From Blastomyces gilchristii SLH14081 (lineage: Eukaryota; Ascomycota; Eurotiomycetes; Onygenales; Ajellomycetaceae): DNA of 64,000 nt. The stretch is taken from the NCBI RefSeq assembly GCF_000003855.2, contig NW_003101678.1:3567891-3631890 (forward strand). The letters are read 5' to 3'. The notes beneath the pieces were generated by a model that saw nothing but the letters and a program-made list of their open reading frames with translations, was not told where the DNA came from and did no database searches. The translations under genes and the position numbers were made by a program. Shown in pieces: positions 25,277 through 37,354 of the stretch (positions are counted from its first letter, which is position 1; each line of letters starts with the position of its first letter).

Positions 25277-28200
25277 CTAAGATCCCGCACCGCCTCCACG
25301 AATCCTCTTCCCACTTCCACTATCACCACCTTCCCCACCATCATCTCTGGCTCGCTTGTTGCCCTGAGGAATAAACTGACGGGCGTGAGCATTGAGTGCA
25401 CCACGTCCACCTCTGGGACTCGGCTGCCCTTGACCCTGGGGTAGATTGCCGGTCTGAACGTTTTGAGCGCCACCGCGACCTTGAGCACCTCGGCCCCGGG
25501 CGCCGCCTCGCGGTAAACCGGAGCCTCGACCTATGCCCTGTTGCGGCTGCTGTTGAGGTGGTTGACCCTGACCTCCTTGCTGCTCGGTAGCTTGCGGGCC
25601 GAACGGATTGTGTTGCTGGCTAGGTGGTACTCCGCGCCCTCTACCCCCCCGAGAAATTGGAAGCCCAGAGTGGAGCGCGCGAAGCACATTCGCGCCGGTA
25701 CCACTTGCTGGGTGATTGCTCTGCGGAGGCCTGTTAGGGAGAGATGACGCAGTCTGGGGTTGGTTCACTTGTTGAGCGGGAGCTGCTTGGTTGGTTTTGT
25801 CTGGCGGTGGGGGCTGTTGCTGCTGCTGTAATTGTGGGGACTGTTGTTGTGATTGAGGGGCTCGTGCAGGAGTCGCCTGCTTAGGTTTCGGACTTGCAGC
25901 AGCCGCAGCAGGAGGTGCGCGTTGAGCAGGGGCAGGAGACGGAGATGGTTGTGGTTGAGGCGTTTGAGATGGTTGAGGGGGTTGAGGTTGAGGTTGCACT
26001 TGTGTTTGCGGTTGAGGAGTTTGTGCCTGTGAGGTCGGGGTTGGAGCACCGTCAGGATGTTCAGTTCGTGCTGGTTTTGGCGCTGGTGACTGAACAGGAG
26101 TGGGAGGCGGAGGTTGGGCTTGGGCGGTAGGCGGTTGGGCCACCGCTGCTACTGGCGCTGGCCGCGCAACTTTAGCAATCTCCCAAACTTCAACAATAGG
26201 CTTTTGTGGTGTTTCAATGGCCGCCTTCTGAACAACTTCGATTTTAGCCTGCGCATTTCTCGCACGTCCCTCAGTCATGCTCAGCTTCGCCAACACTCTC
26301 TTCTCAGCTAGCTCAACAGCAGAGCCAATTTTCTGATCTCGTTCCTTAATAATCGCCTCCCTTTCCTCACTGAACTTCTTCTCCAACTCCCTGATGGCGT
26401 CGGCATTTGGTGCCGCTGCAACTTGCGCCTCCTTGCTCGCCATAGCTGCTCTTTCTTTAGTCACGGCATTCTTGATGTTATTGCGAACGATCGCTCTGAT
26501 GGTCTCGTTCTTAGCTACCAGCTCCCTTGCCTGAGCATCACTAAGCTCGGGAACGCCATCCGGTTTAGAAGCCGACGCGGTCGCAGACTCTAGTTCTTGC
26601 TGGTGACTCGCTTTAAGTTTTTCAACCTCCTCTTTGTGGATTGCCTTGTACTCAGCAAGACTGTTATTCAACGTCTGCTTCATCTTATCAACCCGTTCCT
26701 TGACTTTTTGATCGATTGTCGCTTCCTTCTCAGCAAGTGCAGCCTCCAGTCTTCGGATCTTCTCCTCGAGGGCTTTAATTTTCTCAGCAGCTGCGCTGTC
26801 GTTCGCTGCAGGCACCGTCCCCTGGACAGCAGGTGGCCTTTGGGCATCCGTAACGCTTTGGTTTACGGGGGCGGGAGCTGGAGTGTGAGTGGGGGCTCCA
26901 TCCTCTGGTACCTTCGCCTTCAGCGCATTCAGTTCTCCCCTCGTGCGATCCAATTCAAGTTGGATAACCTCCTTTTCCTGAATTGCCGTATTTAGCTCCG
27001 CTTGTTTGGCCTGAACCCGAGAAGAGAGTTCCTTCGACCTTGCTTTAAATTGATCCGTGAGGGTTGAACGCATGATTTGAATCCGTTCCTCTCCTTGCTT
27101 AACCTGGGCTGACAATGTTGTTATTTGGGTCTGAAGTTCATCTCTAGCAGAAACAGCTTCGTCGCGCTCTTTTTCTAGTGCAGTAAGCTTCTCCTTGAGC
27201 GCTTCCATTTCCACAGGGTCGATACGGTCATATTTCTGTAGAATGTTTTGAGTCCGTTGCTGCCATCTGTCCCTATCTGCCTGTAGTAGTTTGAACTCTC
27301 CATCCTTCGTTTCCACGATGTTCTCCAGTTCTCGAATACGAGTTTCCAGCGGACTTATTTGTTGTATCAGTTCTTCCACACGAGCAGACTTCTCTGTTAG
27401 GGCAGTTTCTGCTTGTTTCGCTTGGTTCCTGAGGGTGACACTGCTTTCCCTGAAGAGGTTAAGTTCATTGAGAGTATCCATTAGCTTTTTATGGTTCAAG
27501 GTATTATGTTCAGTATCAGCTTCAGCACGACGTTGTTGTTCAAGCTTGAGCCGAGTATCATCGAGTTGAGATTGCGTGTAGTCGAGCTGTTGGCGAAGGC
27601 GTTTGGCTTCCTGAGTCGATAAATGGTATTGAACATCAACAATTTCCTTCTCTCTTCGCAGGAATTTAATAACCTCTTGTAGTCCTTCTAGGCTAGATGC
27701 TGACGATCCTGACTCGTCAACATCTTCTGGCATACTCTCCTTGTCGCGCTGCAGAGTTGAAATTTGCCGGGTAATGTTTTCAAGTTGCTGGTGAAGCAGA
27801 GTATTTTGATTGACAACTTCCTCGCGACGTCGATTAAGCTCCGTTATTTCTCTTTCGTATCTAGCTTTCATTTCATTCCAGTTTTCTTCCTCCCGCGAAA
27901 GGCTATTTTTGGCGGATTCAGCTTGGGTTCTTAAGTCGACGACTTCAAGTTTAAGCTGACTGGCTTCTGCTCTAACAATTTGCAGATTTTTGGCTGCTTC
28001 GGCATGTTTCACTAGCTCGTTTTCGTAATTTTGTTGAGCATGCTGGGCAATTTCGGCCTGGGCTTTGAGATCTTGTTGATGGTACTGAGCAGCAGCCGTA
28101 TATCGTTCTTCTTGCTCTTTGAGTCTGGAAATTTCGGTCTCCAGCATTGACTTTTGATCATCGAACCGGCGTTGGGAGTCAGCTTCCCGGTCACGTAGTT

Positions 28201-31200
28201 TTGAGAGTTCATCATTGGTCATAGCAAGCTCAGAGGTAATTTCCTCGACACGCTTTTGCAGTTCAGATATTTTGTTATCCTTCTCGTCAAGCAAACGATT
28301 GGTGTCTTCTTGATATTGTTCATTTGTATCAGTGACCGATTGAAGACGCTCCTCAGTGGATTGACTGATGGCCTTGTAATCCTCCACCTGCTCCTTCGCG
28401 TGTTCGAGGTCAGATTTAGCCAATTCAAGATCCCGTTTTAATTCGGAAATTTCAAAGGCCAACTCTTGCTCTCGACTCAGCCCACCCTCACCCGCTGCGA
28501 TCCCAGCTTCGGTATCAGGACCAGAGGGAACAGTAGCAGTAGCAGCGCTGGGCTTCCGTTGCAAAACTTCCAGTCGTTCTTCCGCACTCTTAAGCTCGAC
28601 AGATAGCTCGTCAACTCTTGATTGCAAATGGTCACGGGTGGATTTCGTGCCGATGAGTTCTTCACGGACCGTGCTAAGGCTGGTAACTAAATCGTCAATT
28701 CTCTTTTGATTTTGGCTGTTTTCATACTCTCTCCGTAGCGTTGATTTCTTAGCTTCCTCCATTTCCTCGTTGAGTTTTCGCTTGGTGGTTTGCAGTTCAG
28801 ATTCCAAGTTCTCAACCGTTGACTGAAGGCGCCGGCGGCTTTCAGATTCCAGGTGTTCCCGTTCATTCAGCATAGATTGGAGGTTCGCATTAAGAGAATC
28901 GAGGCGTGCACGTTCGTTGAACAAAGATTCATTGTCCTCCACCAATCGTTTCTCGATCTTTTTCCAGAGGTCTTTTTCCGCCTTCAAATTTGCCGATTCT
29001 CTTCGCAGACTATCAACGAGCCCTCTTGCCTCCACCAAATCCTCCGCCACTTGTTGAGTCCTTAAGTCCTGTTTGTTCGCATTTTCCATGAGAGTCGCGT
29101 GCCGTTTCTGAAGCTCAACATTTTCTCCCTTAAGTAAATTGAAGTTGGATTGGAGGAGTTCAGCGCGCTGGACGGCGGCCGCCAACTGGCTACTTGAGCG
29201 ACTGATCTCGCTTTGCAGCTCACTATTTTTCCTCGTAAGATCATTAACTTGCTGTTTTAGGGATGAATGGTCGGTGGCTGTTTCTTGCCGGAATGAATCA
29301 AAGTTAGCTTGCAGCTTTCGCAGAAGCTCCGTATAGTTTGGAGCCTCTAGGGACTGCGAAACGTTATCTCCTACAGCAACAGGAGCCACTGCACCCAATG
29401 GAAGAGACTGTGAAAAGGGGGATGTTGATTCTCCGGTCTCTCGGCGACGTGTAAGCATGCTGCGGAACGTGTCTCTTTCCTTGATATAACTCTTTGTCTG
29501 AGCAATAAGGTTTGCCATTTCGTCCCGATATGTTTGGACCCTAACACGCAGCTCCTTCAGTTCTTCTTGATCCTTCTGGTAAGATTCGTTTTTCCGTCGA
29601 GCCTCCTCTCCCTCCATCTTATCACCGACATCCCGGAGCATCCTGCGTAGTGTGACGTTTTGCTGTTGGAGTTCATTCAAATTCTTGAATGTCGTCAAGT
29701 GTCGTGTAATAAAGCGGCCAGTTTCGTTCAAGTCCTGCGCTATATCATCCATTTCGCCCTGGGCTATCTTCTCTAGCTCTTCCCTGTCGTAATCCTTCTC
29801 GTCTGACCCAAGTAAATGTACCTCCATAACTAAGACCTTAACCTGGCAACTCAGATCCCTTAGCTGCTGTCTCAATATCTGTCCTTCACGCTCCAATCCT
29901 TCCACCTGTCCCTGCCACTTCCGCGCTTCCCTCGTTGCGTCATCTCTCTCCTTCCCAGCCGTGTCCAGGATATTGGACATTTCTACAACTGCAGCCTCCA
30001 ACCGTGAATGATCCGCCCGAAGCTCATCAATTTCAGGTTTGCTTGACTCAAGATCCTGTACCATTTCATCCATAGTAGCCCTTAGCTCTTGGTTATTTCG
30101 TTGTTCGGTAGCGAGAAGCGTCCGCATCTTATCGTATTCGCTGTACATTTGCGTTAGGGTTAAACCGCCCTTAGAACGCGAAGCCCTCGGTGAGAAAGTG
30201 CCAACAGGGGTGCTTGGCCTGAGGGGCGTGGAAATACCAGCTCCATTCACTCCCTGACCAGGACTCATTGGTTGATTACGCGCGGCTGAAATTTCCGATT
30301 GTAGCTCTCTGACATTAAGTTCAAGCTCCGCAACACGGCGTTCCGCGGCCTCTTTGTCAGAATGCTCTGTTTCAATCTCCGCGCGTAACCTCGAGATCTC
30401 TTCTGCAGCGTCATCTCTTGTCTTTTCTAGGGCTAATTGACATTCCTGCACACGTCGCTTTGCAGTCTCCGCGGATGTCTGTTGCAATTGCGCTAGCCTA
30501 CTCGAGCTATCAAGTTCGATTCGGAAAGATTCTGTGGCCTGAATGGCTTCTTCCTTGAGCTGTTGAATGGTGGCCAGTGAGTCTTCATATTTTTGCTCAA
30601 CCTCATCCAGGCGGGATTTGAGCGCGTTCTCGCTTCGCCGTAAGGCATCGATATTAGAGCTAGCATCCTCGTTTAGCCGTTGCAGCTCAGATATGCGAGC
30701 GCTCTTCTCCTTCCGGAACTTCAGATACTCGCCGGATTTAGTTTTCAGCTCGTTTTCGAACCATTCGTTATTCTTCTTCAAAAGTTCTAGCTCTTGCTGG
30801 AGGCTTTGTTCGCGGAAACGCGTGCTTGAGGAGGCTGAGTTCGCGGCCTGTAACTTTTGTTCCAGACTCGAGACCTCGCGTCGTAATTCGATTGTTTTCT
30901 TATGCTGAGTCGATAGTTCCTCCGCTAGTTTATCATACGCATTGGATTTGGAGTCCAGTAGTGCGAGAGTATCGCGATTTGAAGTCTCCAACGAAGTGAT
31001 TCGGGCTTTTAGGCTACTAAGCTCAGATTCACTGGTACTAGTAGATGACCTCAGAGTCGCGAGTTCGGATTCTAAGTTCGATCGCGTATTTTCTATTTCA
31101 ATTTTGTTAGTAGATTAACAAGCAATAACTAGCAATGAAATATTACCTGATTCTTGAAGCTTGCCGCGAAGACTGGTGATTTCCGCCAACCCTTTTTCGA

Positions 31201-31450
31201 CAGAGTTTTTAAGAACCTTCACTTTTGATTCCCCACTGCGAACAGCATTTTCGAGCTCAACATCCAGCCGTAGTTTATCAGATTTCAGTTCCTCTGCCTC
31301 GTGAGCCTTGGTGGAGATGCTTTCCAGGAGCTGATTGACTAGCTCTATTGTGGGATTTTGCGACAAAGTAGTGAGAGTGGTTTCGGGAATGGAGTAATGG
31401 GAGGAGAGGAAGGGAATATCGACCTCGGCGGTAGCCATGACTGCAACCAA
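25277..31450 (-). CDS. Nuclear-basket coiled-coil protein Mlp1/TPR family
   Basis: Exons 31450-31147 and 31092-25277 on the minus strand; the 54-bp intron joins LQESENTRSNLESEL in phase. 6120 nt, 2039 residues, or 2035 from the second Met at 31438 (MATAEVDIPFLS), which looks like the natural start. Residues about 60-1600 are almost continuous heptad-type coiled coil rich in Glu, Gln, Arg and Lys. The C-terminal 350 residues are Pro/Gln/Ala-rich and end in several RGG-like boxes (SRGGRGRGVPP, RGGARGRGAQGRGG). Yeast Mlp1/2 and animal TPR form filaments of the nuclear-pore basket, retain unspliced mRNA and tether chromatin and spindle-checkpoint factors. Length and layout match the family. Its 5' end faces the TFIIE beta gene. 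Confidence 0.92.
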
Positions 31451-31767
31451 AGAGCAAGCTTGCTCTTATGATTAAAATTTAGGCGTAACAGGCCACGCAG
31501 ATAGCCGTCTTTCTGCGCTGACGAGCTCGACCGGAGGGCTTCCCAGATCAAAACAAATCAGAATATGGGCGGTTGCTGGTACTGCTTATGCAATAAAGTT
31601 GTAAGACACAGCGCCCATATAAAAAATGATTTTTATCTCATGGCGAGGCAACTAGGGATAAGATCCGTAGCTTGAAAAGCATGAAGCAGTGACCTAGTAG
31701 AAGGCTTGACAGCTCTCCGTTTGTTGATTATCGCAGGCCAAACAACCTGGATTGGCAGAGAAGAGAG

Positions 31768-31775
31768 TCACGTGA
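31768..31775. promoter_or_regulatory. TCACGTGA palindrome, site 1
   Basis: Perfect octamer containing the CACGTG E-box core, the type bound by bHLH factors such as yeast Cbf1. Binding here is inferred. Confidence 0.45.
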
Positions 31776-31796
31776 CTGAAGGGTAAGTAATAACTA

Positions 31797-31804
31797 TCAC
31801 GTGA
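31797..31804. promoter_or_regulatory. TCACGTGA palindrome, site 2
   Basis: Second identical octamer, about three helical turns from the first. Confidence 0.45.
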
Positions 31805-32046
31805 TCTCAGGCAAGGGCATGTATTCGCCTCAACAGGCCCAGAAGACCTACCAACATCACATCGGGGATGAATCAATCTGATCACACAGGACATTCAAGT
31901 CTTTGATTTACTCTTCATCCATTCACCCGCATCACAGCTGCGATTACAAGCTTGCAGACAATGTGGATGGCCCAGCCAACCTCGTAGCGAACACTGAGCA
32001 GCGGCTTACTGCGTCACTCCGTCTTTTTCACATTCTCGCTCGCATC

Positions 32047-32946
32047 ATGTCCTACTTTCAGAACCAGATCAGCTCGTTCAACAGCAGCGTCGTGTCTGCT
32101 GCAAATCGTCTTCCACAAGATCGACGAACGGCCGGAAGCAACCTCGCTGCTGCTGCATCATCATCCGTTGTTACTGCAGCTGCCAGCGCACAAGCTGCTA
32201 GATCTTATTCCAGTACACCCGCTGCGAGTGGCCGCCGACATGATGCGGATACCATCTATTCTCAACCGGCCAACACCGGCACGGGGAAAGATATCATGAC
32301 CCAGGTCGTGTTCGCTATCGACCATATGAAAAGCAAGGACTACGCGCTCAAGTTTGCGGATATCCTCTCCTACCTCTCGCTCCAGCAGCAGGGACATGAC
32401 CCGGGCTACATTCAGGCACTGAAGCGCATTCTCCAGTCTCACGATAAGGTGGAATATGATCCTTCGGGTGCTAATGGGGAGGGTACCTTCCGGTTTAAGC
32501 CTCCGCATAATATCCGCTCAGCCGAGCAATTGCTTCGAAAGCTTCAATCCCAGCCGACGGCGCAGGGCATGAGTGTGCGTGAGCTACGGGAAGGGTGGCC
32601 CAATATTGTTCAGACTATCGATAAGCTAGAGAAGGAAGGAAAACTGCTTGTTACTCGAAATAAGAAGGACGACCACCCCAAGATGGTGTGGGCGAATGAT
32701 CCTTCACTCATTCAGCATTTTGATCCCGAGTTCCGGCAAATCTGGGAGAAGATCAAGATACCCGACCAACAGGCGGTAACTGAAGAGTTGGAGAAGGCTG
32801 GAATTACATCAACAAGCAAGAATAAGGTGGCCAAACCAAAACCAAAGATCGAGCATAAGAAGGTGAAGAAGGCACGACGCAGTGGGAAGACTACTAATAC
32901 ACATATGGTAGGGGTGTTGAGGGATTACTCCCACCTGAAGAGATGA
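32047..32946 (+). CDS. TFA2: Transcription initiation factor TFIIE subunit beta
   Basis: An intronless frame of 299 residues from MSYFQNQISSFNSS. The frame is open 144 nt further upstream but that part lacks family resemblance. Tandem winged-helix domains are recognisable: VVFAIDHMKSKDYALKFADILSYL and the following turn near residues 85-165, then MSVRELREGWPNIVQTIDKLEKEGKLLVTRNKKD near 175-215. The basic tail PKIEHKKVKKARRSGKTTNTHM and the end LRDYSHLKR are conserved in fungi. TFIIE beta binds TFIIE alpha, recruits and stimulates TFIIH and helps open the promoter for RNA polymerase II. An Ala/Ser-rich linker lies at residues 30-70. Confidence 0.93.
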   Translation: MSYFQNQISSFNSSVVSAANRLPQDRRTAGSNLAAAASSSVVTAAASAQAARSYSSTPAASGRRHDADTIYSQPANTGTGKDIMTQVVFAIDHMKSKDYALKFADILSYLSLQQQGHDPGYIQALKRILQSHDKVEYDPSGANGEGTFRFKPPHNIRSAEQLLRKLQSQPTAQGMSVRELREGWPNIVQTIDKLEKEGKLLVTRNKKDDHPKMVWANDPSLIQHFDPEFRQIWEKIKIPDQQAVTEELEKAGITSTSKNKVAKPKPKIEHKKVKKARRSGKTTNTHMVGVLRDYSHLKR

Positions 32947-33564
32947 TGAATTAACTTATAGATGCCACGATAGATTTTGTATCTTTGCTTTATGCAAACT
33001 TTTTTTTCTGAAATAGCTGCAAGGGTAACAGAAGACACACGGAACAAGAATGGTGGGGTTGTCTTTTATAATGTTACGGAACGGAGTTAGCGTCCGTATA
33101 TTGTTTCTTTCTTCCCTTTTTTTTTGGCCCTAGGATTGAGCTTTTATGTATATGGTAATGCTCTCCAGGCTTAATGGATTTCAGTTATAGTCAATAAACA
33201 AACATCACCTCACCAGGTGGGAGCTGCATTCCTTACATCTTCCTATCTCCGCTTGAACGCTCTAGCAAGCTGTACTGATTGGAACATTCAAAACCAAACC
33301 AACTCTCTATGTCTAGTTAACTAGGGAATTGAGAAACCAAAAATCCGAACAAGGTCTAGCTGGTCGCTGCTCACTAGTGAATTCCTTTCTTTTTGATGGA
33401 GAGGGGTCACAAATTTCAAGCACAGCAAGAAAAGACCAATACAACAGAGCTGTCGACGGGGTATAGAAGTACGGCGTAATATGAACACTGAGGATGAAAT
33501 GATAAAATACAACCCAAAAGGCCCTATCAAAACAAGCAACGACAATCGCAGTCGCACAAAAAGT
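32947..33564. other. Convergent intergenic region
   Basis: Lies between the 3' ends of the TFIIE beta and DHBP synthase genes. T-rich runs (33000-33006, 33117-33126) fit poly(A)-site surroundings. No gene is seen. Confidence 0.6.
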
Positions 33565-34518
33565 CTAATGTTTCCCATTCACCTCCACACCTCCTTCTTT
33601 CATCAAATACTCCCTCAAATCCTCAATCGTACAAACCTTTAGACCCCACCGTTTTCCAAACTCCAAACATCTCTTGCCCCGCATCATCCCATTCCCCTCC
33701 ATCGCCGGCACCCCTTCCACCTCCACTCCATCCTCAACAAGCTCACAGATAACAGCCGCCTCTGGCTTCCCTGCCAGCCGGCAGAAGTCCAACGCCGCCT
33801 CCGTATGGCCGGGTCTCTCAAGGACGCCGCCAGGTCTAGCTTGTAAGGGTAGGATGTGTCCTGGTCGGCGGAAGTGGGAGGGCTGGACGTCTGGGCGGGC
33901 GAGGGTGCGGCAGGTAAGAGCACGGTCATGGGCAGAGATACCCGTGGTGACGGACGGGTCGGTGGCGTCAATAGTGATTGTGTAGGCTGTGCCGTTTGGA
34001 TCGGCATTCTCGACGACCATTTGTGGGAGATATAGATGCGTGCAGAGGGAGGCGGGGATGGGGGCGCAGATATAGCCGCTGGATTTATTGTTGGTTAGAT
34101 ACTTGCTTTCTTTTTCTCTCAATTGGATCTTAAACGAGAAGTGAAATATAATGTGTGTAACACATACCTGCTCCACCGTATCATGAACGCCATCCTGGCC
34201 GCAGTCACCGAGTCCGCAGAAATGATCAGATCCCCTTCATTCTCCCGGTTTTGCGAATCGAGGACTACGATGAACTCTCCATTTCCTACATATAGTAGAA
34301 AACGCACCTGTTAGCTTTCTTATCTCTGTCTTAGCTCCTTTCTCTTCCAGCTTTTTCCGGAGTGGTTCCCGAGTTTGACCCCGCAAAATCGAGCGTGGTT
34401 CATGGAGGGGCAAATTTTCCCAGGAATTAGGAGAAAAACAGCATGTCTTCTTACTGAACGCCTCTATCGACTCCTCAATCGTGCTGAACCGCAGGTTCTC
34501 GTCTGTTTTTGAAGGCAT
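33565..34518 (-). CDS. RIB3: 3,4-dihydroxy-2-butanone-4-phosphate synthase
   Basis: Minus-strand exons 34518-34455, 34285-34168 and 34078-33565: 696 nt, 231 residues. Introns of 169 and 89 bp join in phase to give IEAFRNGEFIVVLDSQNREN and MIRWSSGYICAPIP. Family signatures are complete: acidic metal-binding loop NRENEGDLI, SGYICAPI, TGISAHDRA, HFRRPGHILPL and GHTEAALDFCRLAG. The enzyme turns ribulose 5-phosphate into formate and the four-carbon precursor of the riboflavin xylene ring, so it feeds FMN/FAD synthesis. The size is that of monofunctional fungal Rib3; there is no GTP cyclohydrolase II fusion. Confidence 0.94.
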
Positions 34519-35515
34519 GGGGTGCGGTTGTGTCTTCTCCGTTAACAGCTGAGCTGCTAGAGATGTAATGCGATTTGGGGGCGTGCGGAAACTCGTCCAG
34601 TCACAGCAACAGCGCCAGAAAGCTAAGCAAGAGCCTGGCAGAGCACTACTCCTTTGGTCTCAGGTAATAAATAAGGTGAGAAAAAGCTAATTCGTCCGTT
34701 TCCAATGCGAGTTTGCTCTGCGCGGAAGTCCGTTCGGCAGTTCGACGGCGGGGGAGAACAATGGGCAAAGAGGTGCCTTGACGGGAAGCAATTAATATAT
34801 ACAGGGAAATGTCAACGATGCGACGAAATGCTTTTCTCTGTGTTGAACTCGGCGCGCGCCACAAATTGGGCTTTCTGGCTGAATTTGGCGGAGGCGGAAT
34901 GCTGACGGGAATCAATCGATTGAGAAGGGTCAAAAAAACGAAGGGAACTAGAAGAACATCAATGATCGTGACAGTGGTATCCAAAATAATATATGTACAC
35001 ACGCACATATATATAGTAGAATGAGACGGGCAAAGAAAATAAAGCGGTGTTCCAAGCGGGTACGAGGATCGCAAGAGATTGATTATGAGAGGAATTAATA
35101 ATTGTTTTCTTATTTCGGGCGGAATATTTTACATATTCCCGCCACATGCCGCAATGAGCCTCGGCCAGCGCTGCGCCTAACTAACGGGGGCGGGTGACAA
35201 ACCTCCGTCAAAATGCCAGTGCTTTTGCTTGCACAGAATAGCTAGCAGTAAGGGAATAATAATAATATATACGGAAAAGTCGTAACAAACCAATCCACAT
35301 AATTCGGCTTAGATTAATTATCGACTGTTATAAAAAAAAAAAAAAAAAATGCGACAAGCGCCTATAATAAACCATATATATCAAAAACTGTATCCAAGAC
35401 CAACAATCTCATCATACCTTCTTCCCTAATCTCGCAAATCACCCATCCTTTATATATCTTAACCAAATAGAAAACTAGATTCCAAAAGTTATATACATTT
35501 ATGGCACGCAAATTC
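34519..35515. other. Intergenic region upstream of RIB3
   Basis: About 1 kb of mixed composition with short open frames lacking conserved motifs, a TA-rich stretch near 34980-35010 and an 18-A run at 35332-35349. It should hold the RIB3 promoter and the terminator of the next gene. Confidence 0.55.
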
Positions 35516-37354
35516 TCATGCTCCCATCCCAAAATCCCCCATCCACGTAAGTTCTTGCTGGTGCGTTCGAAATGACTTAAAAACAGTCTCCGCGTACAGA
35601 GCCCTCTTACGCTCCTCATCGCGCCTTGCAGCCTCTGCCATTTCTTCTTCATAGATCTCAGCCTCCTTATTCCAGTCATGGCCAGCTTTACTCGAAAAGC
35701 GCAGACGACCAATCCTGTCTCCGGTCCAAATGAGGAGCTCGTCGTCTAGCACATCGCTGTAGCCTGTGGGCAGGATTTTACGAACGATATCGGAGTCACC
35801 GGTAGCATACTCATCGGTCCGCCTGTAATATTCCAGATCATGTGAGCTCGATGGAATTGGGTGCGTTGAGTCTAGTTGACGTCTGCGATGTTTGGTGTCG
35901 TTGCTCAGGTTCCATCGTCGTACTTCGGTTCGACCGTCTCGTTCGACCCATTTGATATACCCATTCGCGTCAGTGAAGACGAGACGAGTGCCATGGACCG
36001 CCACGGACAAAAGCTTCGAGCCAGAAGCACTCTGCCGATTGAGACAGATACCGTCCTTTACAAGTAATGAGCGTTTCTGGGTTTGGAAATCTCCGGGGGT
36101 GGAAGGAGTAGAAGCCGAGAACATTTCAAGAGACCCGCGTCCCTTGTACTCGCCAGCTGCAACGATGGTGTGGTTATTTTGTAGCTCGGGGCATGTTACC
36201 GAGTACGGCCGGGGGCAAGCTGGGATAGCTGTCAAGCTACATATTCGTGCACCCGAGTGGGCAGTGCTCAGTAAACTAGACAGGTTGCGGCGATCATATA
36301 GCAAGATCGCTGAAAAGCGCCCGGCAACCACGATTGAGTTTATATTCGGCGGGGGTGTGTGTAACACCGAAAGAGGAACAGGCTGGAACAATGATACGAA
36401 TCTACTGTTGTAAGGAGGCATGGGGTAGTGTATCCTAGTATCTGATCCGGCACCACAGAACCTAGGATCATAGATATTGAGGCTCCGGGTAGTGCCCACG
36501 GTCAATGGCGCTGCATACTCAGTTTCCTGAGAAAGCGCGAATATCGACCACGGGTATTTCTGCTGCGATACTACCTGAAGAGTGGATAGATCAACCTCAT
36601 TCAAAATGTTACCTACCGCGATATAGGCAGCCTGGTGGAATGAATCGACGCTCACACATTCCCCAATGCTTATGAAGTCGAGGTTCGTCGGCCTTGAGGA
36701 GAAGGGCTCATGTGCTCGTCTTGATGAATCCGTCGTAAGGGCACCCCGTGCACTTGTCTCAACAATTTTCCCTCTCGTATTACGTTTACACAGGCTCGAC
36801 CGGTTAAGATCCCACAGACAGAGCGTCCCGTCATCGAGGGGCCCGATTATCTTATCTGATCCTCCGTAGCGGTAATCTTTCAAAAGACCCATACCCTTGA
36901 CTTCACGTTGAATAATGGCATCATCCCCATCTTGGTCCGCAGCTGCATACGGCTCTTGCAGCCACTGGATGGAAATGGGGGCATTCCGAGCGATGTATTC
37001 TGAATACCAGTCGACTTCCTCCCCCTCGTAGGAAGGATCCCAGTGGCTCGCAGAGCTGGCGGGTGGGCTGGTCCGTCTGTCATGGGCTCCGTCTGCATCC
37101 GCATGCGCGGACTCGGATGATTCCGTAATGCTGCCACCTTGAACATGGCCCGTCAGCAATGCATCTATAACGGAGCCTGGGTTGTTGGCGCTGTTGGTGT
37201 TGGGCCTCCGATTGTGAAACAAAGCATTGCGATCTTGTAATTTATGGTTAGCTGCCTCATAGCAGTGTTGGCGCCATATCGAATTGTCGCGGCATATGTT
37301 AAAGAGCCGCCTGGAGACAACCTGGAGGGCAGCCAGTTCGCTTGGGCCGATATC
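35516..37354 (-). CDS. F-box / WD40-like protein, 5' end unresolved
   Basis: From the Met at 37222 the frame codes 568 residues, but coding sequence clearly continues upstream in frame: SELAALQVVSRRLFNICR and DNSIWRQHCYEAANHK read like the second half of an F-box (helices ending in the SRRLF-x-D-x-x-WR pattern). The start and the first F-box helix must be in an upstream exon that was not located; acceptors exist at about 37354 and 37374. The body contains beta-propeller-like repeats (IIGPLDDGTLCLWDLN, RSLNIYDPRF, FSAILLYDRRNLSS, LVFTDANGYIKWVERDG) and ends in an acidic/basic helix. F-box proteins are substrate adaptors of SCF ubiquitin ligases; the target is unknown. Confidence 0.75.
   Translation of the reverse strand, partial: DIGPSELAALQVVSRRLFNICRDNSIWRQHCYEAANHKLQDRNALFHNRRPNTNSANNPGSVIDALLTGHVQGGSITESSESAHADADGAHDRRTSPPASSASHWDPSYEGEEVDWYSEYIARNAPISIQWLQEPYAAADQDGDDAIIQREVKGMGLLKDYRYGGSDKIIGPLDDGTLCLWDLNRSSLCKRNTRGKIVETSARGALTTDSSRRAHEPFSSRPTNLDFISIGECVSVDSFHQAAYIAVGNILNEVDLSTLQVVSQQKYPWSIFALSQETEYAAPLTVGTTRSLNIYDPRFCGAGSDTRIHYPMPPYNSRFVSLFQPVPLSVLHTPPPNINSIVVAGRFSAILLYDRRNLSSLLSTAHSGARICSLTAIPACPRPYSVTCPELQNNHTIVAAGEYKGRGSLEMFSASTPSTPGDFQTQKRSLLVKDGICLNRQSASGSKLLSVAVHGTRLVFTDANGYIKWVERDGRTEVRRWNLSNDTKHRRRQLDSTHPIPSSSHDLEYYRRTDEYATGDSDIVRKILPTGYSDVLDDELLIWTGDRIGRLRFSSKAGHDWNKEAEIYEEEMAEAARRDEERKRALYAETVFKSFRTHQQELTWMGDFGMGA

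Larger units (their letters stand above)
31451..32046. promoter_or_regulatory. Shared upstream region of Mlp1 and TFIIE beta
   Basis: 596 bp separate two divergent start codons. Two palindromic TCACGTGA sites lie 29 bp apart near its centre. No other gene is seen. Confidence 0.6.
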
